Positions 40,561 through 50,636 of a stretch of 64,000 nucleotides of DNA are shown one piece after another. The translations under genes and the position numbers were made by a program. The stretch comes from Aplectana chamaeleonis (Eukaryota > Nematoda > Chromadorea > Rhabditida > Cosmocercidae). The DNA lies in the NCBI GenBank assembly GCA_029168955.1, contig JAPDOI010000289.1, forward strand, positions 31,001-95,000, read 5' to 3'. Position 1 is the stretch's first letter; every line of letters starts with the position of its first letter. The notes beneath the pieces were generated by a model. That model worked only from the letters and a program-made list of their open reading frames with translations, did no database searches and had not been told where the DNA came from.

Positions 40561-40799
40561 GCCGTGTAAAGTGTGCGGGACCCGACTGCAAGTTCGCCAC
40601 GCGCCGTGGGAAGTGTGCAAGGCCCCGGCTGGAAGTGCGCCACGCGGCGTGGAAAGTGTGCGGGACACAACTGGGAGTGCGCCAAGCGCCGGGGAAAGTG
40701 TTTGGTACTCACTTGGGGTGCGCTAAGCGCCGGTAAAAGTGTGTGGGACAAAACTGCTTGTGCGCCAGGCGCCGGAGAAAGTGTGTGAGACCGGACTGA
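40560..40799. repeat. Decayed right edge of satellite 2
   Basis: The last five or six units carry many private changes (for example GGGACACAACTGGG, GTGTTTGGTACTCACTTGG and GCGCCAGGCGCCGGAG) while keeping roughly unit spacing. Unit structure is no longer visible after about 40800. Such a gradient is expected at the end of an array, where homogenisation between units is weakest. Confidence 0.8.
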
Positions 40800-41090
40800 G
40801 TTTTGAGGAACGATAATAACTAAGTTTTCATTTGGCAATGATTCGATTATTTTATGTGTCATAATACACGCCTACAAGTACGCCGCGAAGCGTCGTGGGT
40901 GTTCACCTTGTAATTTATAATTTACAAAGGTCTAGTTGATCACGAGAGCGACTGGAGCGATACTGCTGAGCACACATTGAGTTCATTCGCAATGAAAATC
41001 TCGGATTCATTATTTCATCAAAACACGATCGTACCGGAGACTTGATTATATGACGTCAACCTACCCGATGTGATTGTAAACCATTTTCAG

Positions 41091-41231
41091 ATGCTGTTTT
41101 GCTCCAAAAAGAGAAAGAACTCATGGCTTGACAACAGGGACGAGCTTCACAGCCTTTTTCAAATGATCGACAAGAAGCTTCAGTTCAATCTGATCCCAGA
41201 AATAGAGGGGACGAATAATGAATTCGAGTAG
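41091..41231 (+). CDS. Possible terminal coding exon, unknown protein
   Basis: A short open frame of 46 codons follows an intron-like 3' splice site (ATTTTCAG, ending at 41090) and ends at TAG. The translation is hydrophilic and basic at its start (CSKKRKNSWLDNRDELHSLF), then amphipathic and acidic at the end. Codon choice looks more like coding sequence than the flanks do. I do not recognise the family. No convincing partner exon is visible upstream: the satellite array begins about 290 bp away. If this is real, the rest of the gene would lie within or beyond the satellite, or the exon is a stranded relic. It could equally be chance. Confidence 0.25.
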   Translation: MLFCSKKRKNSWLDNRDELHSLFQMIDKKLQFNLIPEIEGTNNEFE

Positions 41232-42752
41232 AGAGACACAAAAAGAAAATAATGAAAGGAGTGAAATTGAGCAGCGAGTCACAAGAGAAAAATAAAGGAG
41301 ATGTTCAGAAAATGTACATTGAGCTCACATTTCATGCTTCATTCTACCAAATACCCTTTCTTCTTGGAATATGGATTTCCGGAAGAAAATGTAAGGATAT
41401 GTAATAATTGGTGAAGTTCCCCCAAAACAACGTTGCTCGCTTCAACTTCCAGTATTCATTGTGGTGCGCGCGAAGCGAAGATAGTCGTCACACTCAGATA
41501 CCCCTGTAAAAAATTTGAACCTATGAATGAACAGGCCATGTAACGTTGGCATGGATCTGGAAGAGACTTTGCATTCACTGTGGCAGGTTGGCGCAAACTC
41601 TGTGCCCTGTGCTATAACATAGGCTGGTTAACAGGCCTCAGATTCGCGTTCAGGACCCCGAATGATCCCTAGGAAAAAGTTTGAGCCGAGTCGGAAACAT
41701 TTTTTATAAACACCCTAGAAATTCTCTGATGGGTACCCTTACCTTTGCCCCATTTGAAGAAGCCCGCCATAGGTAGTATTCATCATTGTGTTAAACTTTG
41801 TTTGCCTGGGTTTGCAGGCTTGGGTTGGGTTCTGCGCCAGAATCAGCGTGTTGGTGCATGCTCTAAACCCAACCCAAATCGACAAACCCAGGTCTAACCC
41901 AATGATGAATCTGGCCTCATAACTCGGTTCAGAGAACTCCACAGCAGCTACACAAACATAGATTCAACAACGTCGTTAGAAGTACACCATCTGGTATGAA
42001 TTTCGTTGGAAGCGGCATTTGTGAACCATTATCATACCCTTGTCAGTCGCGAGCAGGTTAAAGCCACATGATGTCGAATTGCTGCTCGCACTATATTCGA
42101 GCTTTTTTTGTATAAACGAGGGGCATTAGCCAGATTTGGCGAATTGAATTTCCGACGCTCGTACACAGTCAGCTCAGAATTCGACAGAAAGTTGTCAAAG
42201 AAGCATTTTTGCGAGCTCTATTTTGGTGCGCTCTTCGATTTCGGTTTTTTTCTTCAGATTTGGTTTTGAATCGGCCCCGCGCGCAACCCCTTTTTCGAAA
42301 TCGCAGTTGAGAGTGAACGTAGAAATTAGAGCTAAATTGCGTTAAAAAGAGCTCAAAAAGTTGATATATGTACCCTAAAATGGTTTAGAACGCTTCGCTG
42401 GTTTTCGAGTAAAAATTGAAAGACCGCGCGTTTTTGTTGTTAATCTCCTTTTTTTTCAGACGGCGTACACGATCTTGTTGGTACACTTAAAATTGAGCTA
42501 GGGAGCTCATTTTTGGACAGGAGGCTGGAAATGGATGCAGGTCGCTCCTATTCCAATTTGAACTTGATACCTTAACTTTGAAGGGTACCTCAAAATCGTG
42601 GGTTTATATACTAAATTAGCCGTGGAGCACGAGAACTGCTTTTTTCTGCTACGGCTGTGGAGACCGGGGTGTGTGGGTGATCTGCAGCCAATCAACACAG
42701 GTCGTCGGAGATAAGTACTGAACTTGTCCGAATCCGTACTCATGACACGTCA
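41232..42752. other. AT-rich intergenic stretch without a supported gene
   Basis: No open frame here has coding character or recognisable motifs. The only structure I see is a small inverted repeat at 41806-41898, listed separately. Confidence 0.6.
41806..41898. repeat. Small inverted repeat built of GGGTTTG/GGGTTGG motifs
   Basis: The left side (about 41806-41845) reads CCTGGGTTTGCAGG then TTGGGTTGGGTTCTG. The right side (about 41866-41898) carries the reverse complement, CTCTAAACCCAACCC then GACAAACCCAGG. The two sides could pair into a hairpin with a short loop. It may be a small foldback repeat. Confidence 0.5.
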
Positions 42753-43090
42753 TCGATCGATAATCAATATTATCGATTTTCGCGCTTTTTGCACAAATTG
42801 CGGCTAGGAGTGGTGATTGCTGATGTAATTGGTTTTGTTGGTTGGAGAATTTTGCTCAATAGTCATTATCGATAAATACCGATCAATATTATTGATTTTT
42901 TCGCCTTTTGCACAAAATGCCGCAATGATTTTCGATTGTTGATGGCTCTAAGTCATTTGTTTGGGAAATTGTTCTCATCATGCAAAATCAAATATTAATG
43001 ATCAATAATATCGATTTTTCACATTTGCACCGAATGCGGCAATGAGTTTTATTTTTTATGGTTGTAAGTCATAGATTTCAAGAAATTTAC
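42753..43090. repeat. Tandem repeat, about 119-bp unit, nearly three copies
   Basis: The anchor ATCAATATTATCGATTTT recurs, slightly changed, at 42763, 42882 and 43001, exactly 119 bp apart. In each case a TTTGCACAAA-like and TGCGGC-like segment follows. Copies are visibly diverged, so the repeat is old. It ends beside the 3' tail of the RTE-like element. Confidence 0.8.
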
Positions 43091-43094
43091 TCAT

Positions 43095-44541
43095 ACAACA
43101 ATGACTTACTTGACTTAATCGGTTGGCTTTCGCCTGACGCGGTCATTCCGCATCTTCACCGAGGTGTGCCGTCCTAGTAGTCAGCCGTGTCCATTTTTCA
43201 CGGTCTTCAGCCACAATTTGAACACATTCCATCCAGCTGTCACTATTCCATTTCCTGCGAAACGAAACATCGCGCCTGAACTGTCTTTCGATGCCGAGTG
43301 ACTTTAAATCCTCTTTAACCACATCCGTCCAGAACTTTCGCCTACGCCCAGGTGGCCGTTTCCAGACAGGATTTGGAAGCATTTTTAAAGCGTGTTGTAC
43401 GAGACGATCCGGCGTTCTTCTTAGTATATGCCCGAGCAGTCGAAGTCGACTTTCCATTGCTGCTTGAGATGGCGTTAGGAGATGCTGGCACCTCCCTCGT
43501 GTCAAGCGTTGATGTACTGCGTCGATTTCCTTGTAAAGGTCTTCGTTATGGCATACACGCGGCCAGAAATATCAAGCAACCGCCTAAAACGCTTCCTCTC
43601 CGTGCAATCCACCCTTTCCATCTGCGTTTTCGGTGCTGCCCACGTCTCCGATCCGTACATCATGATAGGGCGAATAGCGGATAGGTAGACGCGCAACTTG
43701 ACTTCCTTCGCGATGTTGGTAGACCACAAACACTTGGTTAGAGAATTGAATGCAGACGTAGCTTTCGCACATCGTTGTCGGATATCCGCTGCATAACTAC
43801 CATCGTTCTTCAGCAAACAGCCCAAATAACAGAAATCGTCCACCAGTTCGATACGTTGTCCGTCCACACAAACTCCCGTTGAAGGCCTCTGAGAGACCCA
43901 CATCTGCCTGCATTTGTCGGGACGAAGACGAAGTCCATAGGCTGCGGCATACTTCGAAACGAGGTTCACAATCCTTTGCAATTTTGCGTTGTTTTCAGCG
44001 AATAACACAATGTCGTCGGCGTACTCCAGGTCGACAAGAGAGCGTCCTGATGGTGTTAGGATCACATCCGCAGGAAACTGTTCTGCAACTCTACGCATGA
44101 TGTCATCAACGGCGAAGTTGAAAAGAAAAGGTCCTGCAACGGCTCCTTGCCTTACTCCTGTTTTCACCTCGAAAGCTGACGTAAATCCGACAGGTGTACG
44201 AACTGCTGCTGTTGTTCCTTTGTTCATGTCCTCGATTAACCGAACATACTTTTCCGGGACTCCATCTGCTCGCAGAGCATTGAGCAATCGATCACGATGA
44301 GGAGAGTCGAACGCGGCTTCAAAGTCCAAAAAAGCAAGCTGTAATGGCTTCGAAAACCGCTGCCACGATTCAATCACTCTTCTCACGACGAACACTTGGT
44401 CGATGGTCGATCTTCCAGGTCGAAAACCGGCTTGCTCATCTCTGGTCGTTCCTTCACGATGTTTGATAAGTCGCTCGAGAATGATACGTTCTAAAACCTT
44501 GTACATGACACGAAGTAGAGAGATTCCTCTGTAGTTCTTAG
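43095..44541 (-). mobile_element. 5'-truncated RTE-like non-LTR retrotransposon
   Basis: The minus strand encodes the end of an RTE-type polyprotein. Reading starts abruptly at about 44541 within the reverse transcriptase (PKNYRGISLLRVMYKVLER), so the endonuclease and 5' part are missing. This is the usual result of incomplete target-primed reverse transcription. After the coding region the minus strand ends in a short quasi-repeat of AAGTCA/AAGTAAGTCA (about 43098-43118), like the simple-sequence tails of RTE elements. Very similar elements are common in hookworm genomes; that last point is from memory of the family, not a search. Confidence 0.88.
43143..44541 (-). pseudogene. RTE-like reverse transcriptase, C-terminal part, frameshifted
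   Basis: The frame 44541-43502 holds the reverse transcriptase core: GFRPGRSTIDQV, then motif A (LAFLDFEAAFDS, catalytic Asp), motif B (GVRQGAVAGPFLF), motif C (LEYADDIVLF, the YADD catalytic pair) and the DFCYLGCLL region. Near 43573 the frame shifts, apparently by one lost base. The protein continues in another frame to 43143, with LRLLGHILRRTPDRLVQ, KFWTDVVKEDLK and the terminal HLGEDAE. This RTE-type C-terminal extension is conserved in nematode copies. Catalytic residues are intact and only this one frameshift is evident, so the copy is not very old. Without an endonuclease domain it cannot move by itself. Confidence 0.88.
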
Positions 44542-44636
44542 GTTAGATCGTCTGTTAGATGTTTCATCATTCCAAAATGGAAATCGTGGAGCAAAATTGA
44601 AGTCAGAAAGGGAACCTTTGGGAAAACTATGTGAAA

Positions 44637-45182
44637 TTTCTGAAAATTTAGCTTCCTGGTAAAAGTAACGATTTGGCAATGCCATTTACAAGTTAGAAAA
44701 AAGATAAAAAAATATCTTGAAATTTCTTTAAAAATGATTTGGCGTAAAATAGCCTGGAGTAATAAAATAAAGCTAGAAATGAAGTGAAATAACCAAAAAT
44801 ACGATTTGGTGGTCGGTCATTTCACAAGCTTCTCCGTTGATCTTATGAAAACCAAATCAAGCGCGCAACGGAAACATGAAGCAATTTTTGAAAGCTGTAA
44901 TAATGGAATCAGCGTATGTCATGCTAGGTGAAGGCAATGCTCCATTCCATATGGTGCTTGATTTCGTTTTGATAAGTTTAACGGAGAAGCTTGTGAAATG
45001 ACCGACCACCAAATCGTATTTTTGGTTATTTCACTTGATTTCTAGCTTTTTTTTTCATTACTCTAGGCTATTTTACGCCAAATCATTTTTAAAGAAATTT
45101 CAAGATTTTTTTTCTTTTTTCTGACTTGTAAATGGCATTGCCAAATCGTTACTTTTACCAGGAAGCTAAATTTTCAAAAATG
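44637..45182. mobile_element. Foldback (long inverted repeat) element, family F
   Basis: Two arms of about 225 bp, 44637-44862 and 44958-45182, are inverted copies joined by a roughly 95-bp centre. Matching landmarks are TTTAGCTTCCTGGTAAAAGT at the left against ACTTTTACCAGGAAGCTAAA at the right, and GATTTGGTGGTCGGTCATTT against its complement nearer the centre. No protein is encoded. A diverged relative occurs at 48701-50132. It is a MITE-like non-autonomous element, with a target duplication I could not fix. Confidence 0.88.
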
Positions 45183-45238
45183 TATCTATGAGTTCACTTT
45201 TGTGCGAGAATTGGGTTCTCACAGCTTCTAATTTTCAG

Positions 45239-45369
45239 GCAAAGCACTCTTTTAATTTACCCAAACGACGAGGGCGGCTAAGGATTAATGAGGACGACAT
45301 TAGGAAAAAATGCAGATTGAAAGCATCATCGAAAGAGAACAGCCGTGATCCCGGTTTTTTCCTAACCTA
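45239..45369 (+). CDS. Possible terminal coding exon, basic protein of unknown family
   Basis: An acceptor-like TAATTTTCAG ends at 45238 and is followed by an open frame of 43 codons ending at TAA (45367-45369). The product is strongly basic (PKRRGRLRINEDDIRKKCRL). A good 5' splice donor, AACTAG followed by GTGAGTAT, lies about 20 bp after the stop, so the stop could fall in an internal exon or the frame could be chance. The family is not recognised. The stretch follows a foldback element directly, which weakens the case for a host gene. Confidence 0.22.
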
Positions 45370-46229
45370 AACACTATGCGCAAACTAGGTGAGTATAAGG
45401 TATAAAGCGTTCGCGTATAAGTACTACGGCAAATCAGATGATTGCACATTTAGGCCCAAGCTTTTCTGTTACGGCTGATTTTTTGCTTCTTTTGTTTCTA
45501 GTTATTGACATTTTCTACGTAAAATATCGTCTCGGGTAATTTTATGGGACGCCGCAATCCAGCTACATATGAGAAATCATTTGATGCACTGAGGGTCCAC
45601 AGATGGGCCCACACCTAAATACTGAGAAAACGCGAAAACTGTCGCAGAACCCACACCAGGAAAATTTCTTTTGAAGGCCTTCTCCAGAGGTGCGGGAGGT
45701 CATAAACGGGGGAGGTTCAGTGCGTAGTTTCTTCAAGCTAGGATTTTCCAAGGGCCCTGATTCAGAACCTCAGTTACTGCAGTTTAAAACCATAATTTAT
45801 GTTCGTGGATCAGGGTACGGTTGCGAGGTGTGAGGCCTCAAAGTGGGGGATCTGGGGAGGGGGTGGGGGGCCTGAGAGTTTGAAAATCCGAAAATTGGCA
45901 CTGCCAATTTAGCCGACACCCCCCCCCCCCGGTCGTCGTCGTTTGTTTCGCCATGAAAATTAGCACTATTATTATTATTATTATGATAAGAATGGAATGT
46001 TATGTGATGAAAACTTTAACAATTATTTTGAGGTTGAAATGTTAAAATTTTATAAATTTTTCAGGGGTTAATCACATAAAGCAGGAGGGGAAAGTGAATA
46101 TGCACGACATGTTTAATTGTGATTATTATAACTAACTCATATATGTTCATGAATGAGTGTTTTACTGAATTTTGTTTCTTGTAATAAATAATGTTGGTAA
46201 ATAAAAGTTTGTAAATAATGACATATTAA
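45370..46229. other. Intergenic DNA with G-rich/C-rich and ATT simple repeats
   Basis: No gene is seen. It contains G-rich and C-rich tracts at 45845-45930 and a short ATT run at about 45967-45984, then AT-rich DNA up to the first TTAA element. Confidence 0.6.
45845..45930. other. Putative G-quadruplex motif followed by a C12 tract
   Basis: At 45845-45870 the plus strand has four G-runs of 5, 4, 5 and 6 separated by spacers of 4, 1 and 1 bases, which satisfies the usual quadruplex pattern. At 45919-45930 there is a run of 12 C. The two could also pair with each other into a stem. Confidence 0.6.
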
Positions 46230-46693
46230 AGGCAGTACTCACGAAGAAGAAGTTGCACGTTTTTCTGGCTAAAACGTAATCTTTGGGTCCCTCTAAGAAG
46301 ATTAAGAACGGAAGTGCGACGAAAAACGGCCGGTAAGTGGGTGAAAATCTCGTGGGCCAGCCAACCCATTGGGCCACTCCGCCCACGTCCTATAACAGTT
46401 TCCCTGAAGTCATGGCTAGATTAGCGATGGTTTCCGATCAAAAGCCCCGTTCTTCCCTTCATTCTCAACGCCTCTCTTCACTCAGGTCAGCTCGCACTCA
46501 TCGGCTGCAAAAAACGGGAGTTACAAGCCTCGGACAACTTGTCCACAATGCTTCCCTAGCTGAATTTCGAGGGGCCATAATTCCGTTCCTAGGGAATCTT
46601 GTACGATTCCGGGGACATCATTGAAATCAGCATGGGACCGTTTTGAAGATAGGCGGAAAAACAGAAAAACGAATTTTATCGTGAACACTGCCT
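46230..46693. mobile_element. TTAA-flanked non-autonomous element 1 (464 bp)
   Basis: Preceded by TTAA (46226-46229) and followed by TTAA (46694-46697). The ends are imperfect inverted repeats: AGGCAGTACTCACGA at the left and AGGCAGTGTTCACGA read inward from the right. TTAA duplication is typical of piggyBac-type transposition, but no transposase is present. The open frame at 46337-46624 within it shows no known domain. Its right TTAA is also the left TTAA of the next element. Confidence 0.8.
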
Positions 46694-46697
46694 TTAA

Positions 46698-47246
46698 AGG
46701 CAGTGGTCGCGATCAAATATGCTTGTCGTCTTTTTTTCTCTAAACCCTTTTCTGGGTCTCGAGTAATAGGACCTATAAGAAAAAATCGCGAAAAAACCAC
46801 TGTTTTGGGCCAAATTTGAAACCTGAACTTTCTTGTCTTTTGATGGTGGACGAGCCCACTCCACATCATCGGCATCGGTGACATCTTATATCAAGAACAT
46901 CAGCTGGCTTGAAATTGAATTTCAATCAATGAAGCTTTGGATTTATGTACACATCTAGTCAAAAACATTGACTGAAATGATGCTTTCATTGTTCAATTGT
47001 TTTTATTCGTTAAATTTGCATTTATTTCGTCCTCTGAATGTCGGTGATTTTTGACTGCTCGGCATGAGACGGCGATCTTTTTCGTCATCGCTGTGCACGT
47101 GTGCACGAATCAGCTTCTTTGGGCCCTAGAAACTCTACTTCTAGCCCGTTTTTCACCGCTCTACCTTCATAGTTTTTCAGCTGTTTTTGATCTAAGCTGA
47201 TTTTTGTAGTTTTTTTCTATAACGTTTTTCATCGCGACCACAGCCT
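46698..47246. mobile_element. TTAA-flanked non-autonomous element 2, copy A (549 bp)
   Basis: Flanked by TTAA at 46694-46697 and 47247-47250. Terminal inverted repeats are AGGCAGTGGTCGCGAT at the left and AGGCTGTGGTCGCGAT read inward from the right. Inside is the palindrome GTGCACACGTGCAC in slightly extended form near 47095. A close copy lies inverted at 50858-51405. No coding capacity is seen. Confidence 0.92.
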
Positions 47247-47250
47247 TTAA

Positions 47251-47769
47251 GGGAAACCAGTGCAGAGATATTTAAACTCCAGGCTAAGAGGGAGGGAGAA
47301 TAACCAGTAGAGAAACTTGGTGAACATTTACAACCAGTTGGATCATGAGGAAACTACGGAGCCTAATTTGAACAAGAAATTGAATAAATGGCTCGAACGT
47401 ACGGATGACGTGAAAATGGAAGAGGTTTAAACGATGGAAGGGAAGCGGGAGACTTATTCGTTGGCGGATAAATGACGTATGGTGTAATTGCATTACACCC
47501 GTTTGAACTAAAAGTTGGAGTAATTGATTTGAACCGAAGCAATGAGAACTGTTCTTGGTGGACTATACACCTACAACACAGAAAATTTCATGTCGGACAG
47601 TTGATGCTGAGGGTGGGTGAGGTCGAAAAAAGTACGTCCCGAGGTGGTGGAAGTAAAAAAAAAGTTAATTTCCCACCTACACAGAAATGATTTTTAGTGC
47701 ATTTGCAATATTTTGGGACCTACTTTTTTGGAACCAAAAATATTTTTTTCGCAGATTATGTCGCTTCAT
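47251..47769. other. Intergenic stretch, no supported gene
   Basis: Nothing recognisable up to the end of the decayed Tc1-like transposase. An open frame of 72 codons at 47472-47690 lacks any known motif. Confidence 0.5.
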
Positions 47770-48314
47770 TCTTTTGTGTAGTTCCGGTAAACCCACTTCT
47801 GTTTACAATAATTATTTCTGTCGGAAAAAAGATTGGTCATTGATCAAGGAACAAGTTCAGGAGGTTTTATGTTGTCCGAACTTTTTTCCATCGTTATATA
47901 TCAAAACAAGTCCCCTAAAAACTTTCACCGAATTAAGGAAGGGTTTTCTGAGGCATATGTGGAGAGAAGGGTAGGTGTATTCTTGACATTCTAGCAAGTG
48001 TTGGAACCTTGGAATTTCCATTGTTTTCATGCCCATGCTGCTCAAACCAAGCCTTAGTCGAGCGACTCGTGTGGATGTCGGCATCGTCTTACTGGAAGGT
48101 GAATTCATTTCGCTGGAACCGAGCAAGGAACGGTAGCAGTCCTGTTCATAACATTTCCTGACGCTCCGCAGAATTCCTTCTACAGAAATCGGTGGTTATC
48201 TGGAGCACACCGTCTGCACCGAAGCCACACCATGCCGTGGGACTGCCTCCACCGAAAATCCGCTTAGCGAATTACCCCGACTCCTTGCGGAGATTTCGCC
48301 AGTAGCGAGCGTAC
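47770..48314 (-). pseudogene. Tc1-like transposase remnant, C-terminal part
   Basis: Read on the minus strand from 48314, the translation begins RYWRNLRKESG, then a stop, then FAKRIFGGGSPTAWCGFGAD and further FLARFQRNEFTFQ, a stop, and DDADIHTSRSTKAWFEQHG. These match the conserved order of Tc1/mariner-superfamily transposases: a YWRDLRKE-like segment, FGGGS-MVWG, then FQQDNAPIHTS with the second catalytic Asp, then KAWFEQHG. A later segment (IYNDGKKFGQHKTS, about 47885) matches the family's VYANGKQF-like region. In-frame stops and frameshifts make it a pseudogene. It starts exactly at the border of the hAT-like insertion; the N-terminal side continues at 50637-50853. Confidence 0.82.
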
Positions 48315-48700
48315 CAGGGATGAGCGGAATAAAAATTCACAAATTTGGAAATCGGTTTTCGGGTTTCGGAACAGAAATTTTTTTCTCGGTTTTCGAAAAT
48401 CGGGTGCGAAACGCCCAAAAATGCGCGGAACTTCGGTTTTCGGAACGCAAAACGCGGAAACTTTCAAAAATCTCAGACTTCCCTAGTGTCTAATTGTCAG
48501 AAGCACATTTGGTTAAAGGAATTAATATTCTGAAGAGATTATGTCTTAATGAATTACCAACTATGCAACTTCAGTAGAACATCTGGATACATATAGAAAT
48601 CGATCCCGAAAAATGCTCAGATTTATGTGCTATACTTTATATTATCCCCTAGAGAAAGGAAACGTCGTTGTCAGAACCAACGTGTGAGACCGAACAGTAG

Positions 48701-50132
48701 AGAATTTCCAATAGTTTAGCTCTTTCGCAAAAGTAATGGTTTGCTGATGTCATATTTACGAGAAAGTTGAGGTCAAAGGAGTCAAAAAATGTCCTGGAAC
48801 ATTTATAAAAAATATTCGGCTTACAATGACCTAGCGTAAACAAGAATTTGGGGAATGTAGTGAGTTGATTACAAATGCGTTTTGGTGGTCGAACATGGAC
48901 CAATTATAGATAAGTAAATATAGACAAGGGACCGGATTCTACAAGCTTCTCTATTAAACTTATCAAAGCATAGTCAAGCACGATATGAATTGGAGCACTG
49001 CGGTTTCCCAGCTTCACTAGTGTTGACTGCCGTACAATAACCTTCAAAATGTTTTACTACATACAGTACCTCGCTAAGTTTTGTAAAAAGGGGGAGCATT
49101 TTCCAAACTTTGCAAAAAAACCTACGATGCATGTAACTTTTTGAACGAAGACGTTTCAGAAAACGCTATCATATTCACAGCTCAAAATTCTACCCAATAA
49201 ATTGCTTTGTGGACCGAAGTTCACTGCAATCGCTTTGTTGTTGAGTAAAATTGCTTTTGCGGTCGTTTCTCAAAAACGACGCGTGCGGTAAAGTGCTGCG
49301 TAACTTTGAGTAGTAATTGCACAAGTAATAGGAGAGCAATCTCTGTGTTTTCTCCGCAAATAAGATGAAGGTGGAGCAATCTTAAGATCTGCGCAAGTTG
49401 AATTTTCGAACTCCTTCATTTATCGGTCTGGGGCGTTCGCTACAGAAGTCAGATTATTCAAGAAGCTTCCGAGCGTGTTTAAAGAAGAATTTTGAATACT
49501 AAACCTGCACAAATCTCGAGATTACCCCCCTTTCATATAACTCACAATGAATACATAGAGATTGCTTTTATATTACTTGTACAATTACTACTCAAAGTTT
49601 CGCCGCGCGCGACGCTTTTGAGAAACGATTACAAAAACAATTTCACTCGAAAAAAAGACGATTTTAGGGAACTTCAGCCCACAATGCACATTATTATGTA
49701 GGATTTTGAGCTGTGAATATGATGCCGTTTTCAGAATCCAAAACGTCATTATACAAAAAAGTTATAAGCATCGGACGTTTTTTGCCTTTTTCTTGCCAAG
49801 TTTCACTAGTGCTCCCCGTTTTTACAAAACTTCGCGCGGGTATTGTACTTTCATGGCACCTTTGATTTTGTTTTATTAAGTGCAACGGAGAAGCTTGTAA
49901 AATCCTATCTTTCGTCTTTTACTCTCGACAAATGATCTATGATTAGCCACCAATTCGTGTTTTTAATAATTTCACTACATTTCCCAGTTGGCTTGTTACT
50001 TCAGGTTATCGTGCGCCAGAATGGTTTGTAAAATATTTCAAGCCATTTTTTGACTTCCTTGATTTAATTTTTCGCAAATATGACATTGCCAAATCACTAC
50101 TTTTGCCAGAGGGCCAAAACTCTAGAAAATCC
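48701..50132. mobile_element. Foldback element of family F, interrupted by another element
   Basis: The left arm (about 48701-48990) and right arm (about 49851-50132) are inverted copies. Landmarks are GCAAAAGTAATGGTTTGCTG against AATCACTACTTTTGCC, and TACAAGCTTCTC against GAGAAGCTTGTA. The arms resemble those of the element at 44637-45182, so this is a second, more diverged family member. Its centre is expanded by the insertion at about 49063-49847. Confidence 0.82.
49063..49847. mobile_element. Innermost foldback element nested in the family F element
   Basis: Inverted termini share AAGTTTTGTAAAAA followed by GGGGAGCA at the left (49074 onward), matched by TGCTCCCC then GTTTTTACAAAACTT at the right (ending near 49833). 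Further pairs inside include TATCATATTCACAGCTC (49168) against GAGCTGTGAATATGAT (49709), and ACTCAAAG (49594) against CTTTGAGT (49303). The exact ends are uncertain by about 10 bp. No coding region is seen. Confidence 0.75.
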
Positions 50133-50636
50133 CAGTATTTTTCTAGAAGAATCCCTTTCTGGCTCGACTTTTGCTGAGAGATTCAAATTTGAAAGAGTCG
50201 AAACCTCTGACAGCTTTTGCCTTCGGTGAGTCTTGGAGCGTAAAACTGTTTCAAAAAAGTCACAATCCTGGGTGAAACTCTATGAGTGACGATGCTGGTT
50301 TTAATTAGTTTCCATTTTTACGGGCGACGGAGCGTCGGGTGGCTCATAATAACGTGCTTATATGTTTCTGAATGTCTTCGACCTCAATTTTGAAGTGCCG
50401 CTAAATTTGAGCTATCAACTATCAATAGAAGATTTGATGTAATGTCAAAACATTCAAATCAGTTCAGAGAAATCATCAGGGAAATTCTCAATGAAAACGA
50501 AATCGCGATATTTTGTTCCGCATTTTCCGCGTTCCGCAGCACTTTCTGCGGTTTTCGGAAGGCGGAACGCGGAAGGTCAAAAACGCGCGAAACTGCGGGT
50601 TTCGGAACGCGAAACGCGGAATTCCGCTCATCCCTG

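Larger units (their letters stand above)
7800..40799. repeat. Satellite 2: GC-rich 42-bp satellite with higher-order structure, roughly 790 units
   Basis: The basic unit reads GTGTGCGGGACCCGACTGG, then AAGTGCGCCACGCGCCGTGG, then AAA, 42 bp in all. Many variants are 39-41 bp long. Recurrent types differ at fixed places: GTGGAAA or GTGTAAA; ACCCGACTGG, ACCCAACTGG or ACCTAACTGGCAG; GCGGCAAGACTGG with 2 bp fewer; and GCCCGTCGAAAG. Most units contain the 5-3-5 inverted repeat CCACG, CGC, CGTGG. The array is rich in CpG and much higher in GC than the DNA to its right. Length variants keep shifting frame, so open frames switch among all six and are not genes. The sequence begins directly against satellite 1 and fades out near 40800. 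Confidence 0.97.
48315..50636. mobile_element. hAT-like non-autonomous element (2322 bp) inserted in the Tc1-like transposase
   Basis: The ends are perfect 16-bp inverted repeats: CAGGGATGAGCGGAAT at 48315 and its complement ending at 50636. The flanks are GAGCGTAC (48307-48314) and GTGCGTAC (50637-50644), an 8-bp target duplication with one mismatch. CAGGG termini with an 8-bp duplication are the hAT hallmark. Just inside each end lie AT/CG-patchy sequences full of TTTTCGG, GGAACGC and AAACGCGG motifs (48340-48470 and 50495-50630), typical of subterminal repeats. No hAT transposase is encoded. The interior is occupied by a foldback element that is itself interrupted. Confidence 0.85.

Noticed and set aside
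7796..40862. Hundreds of open frames across satellite 2, some over 1000 codons
   Set aside because: All translate the repeat unit in one frame or another and switch frame with unit length variants. None has a domain, start context or unique sequence.
46337..46624. 95-codon open frame within TTAA element 1
   Set aside because: It lies wholly in a non-autonomous element, has no recognisable motif, and begins in the terminal region of the repeat.
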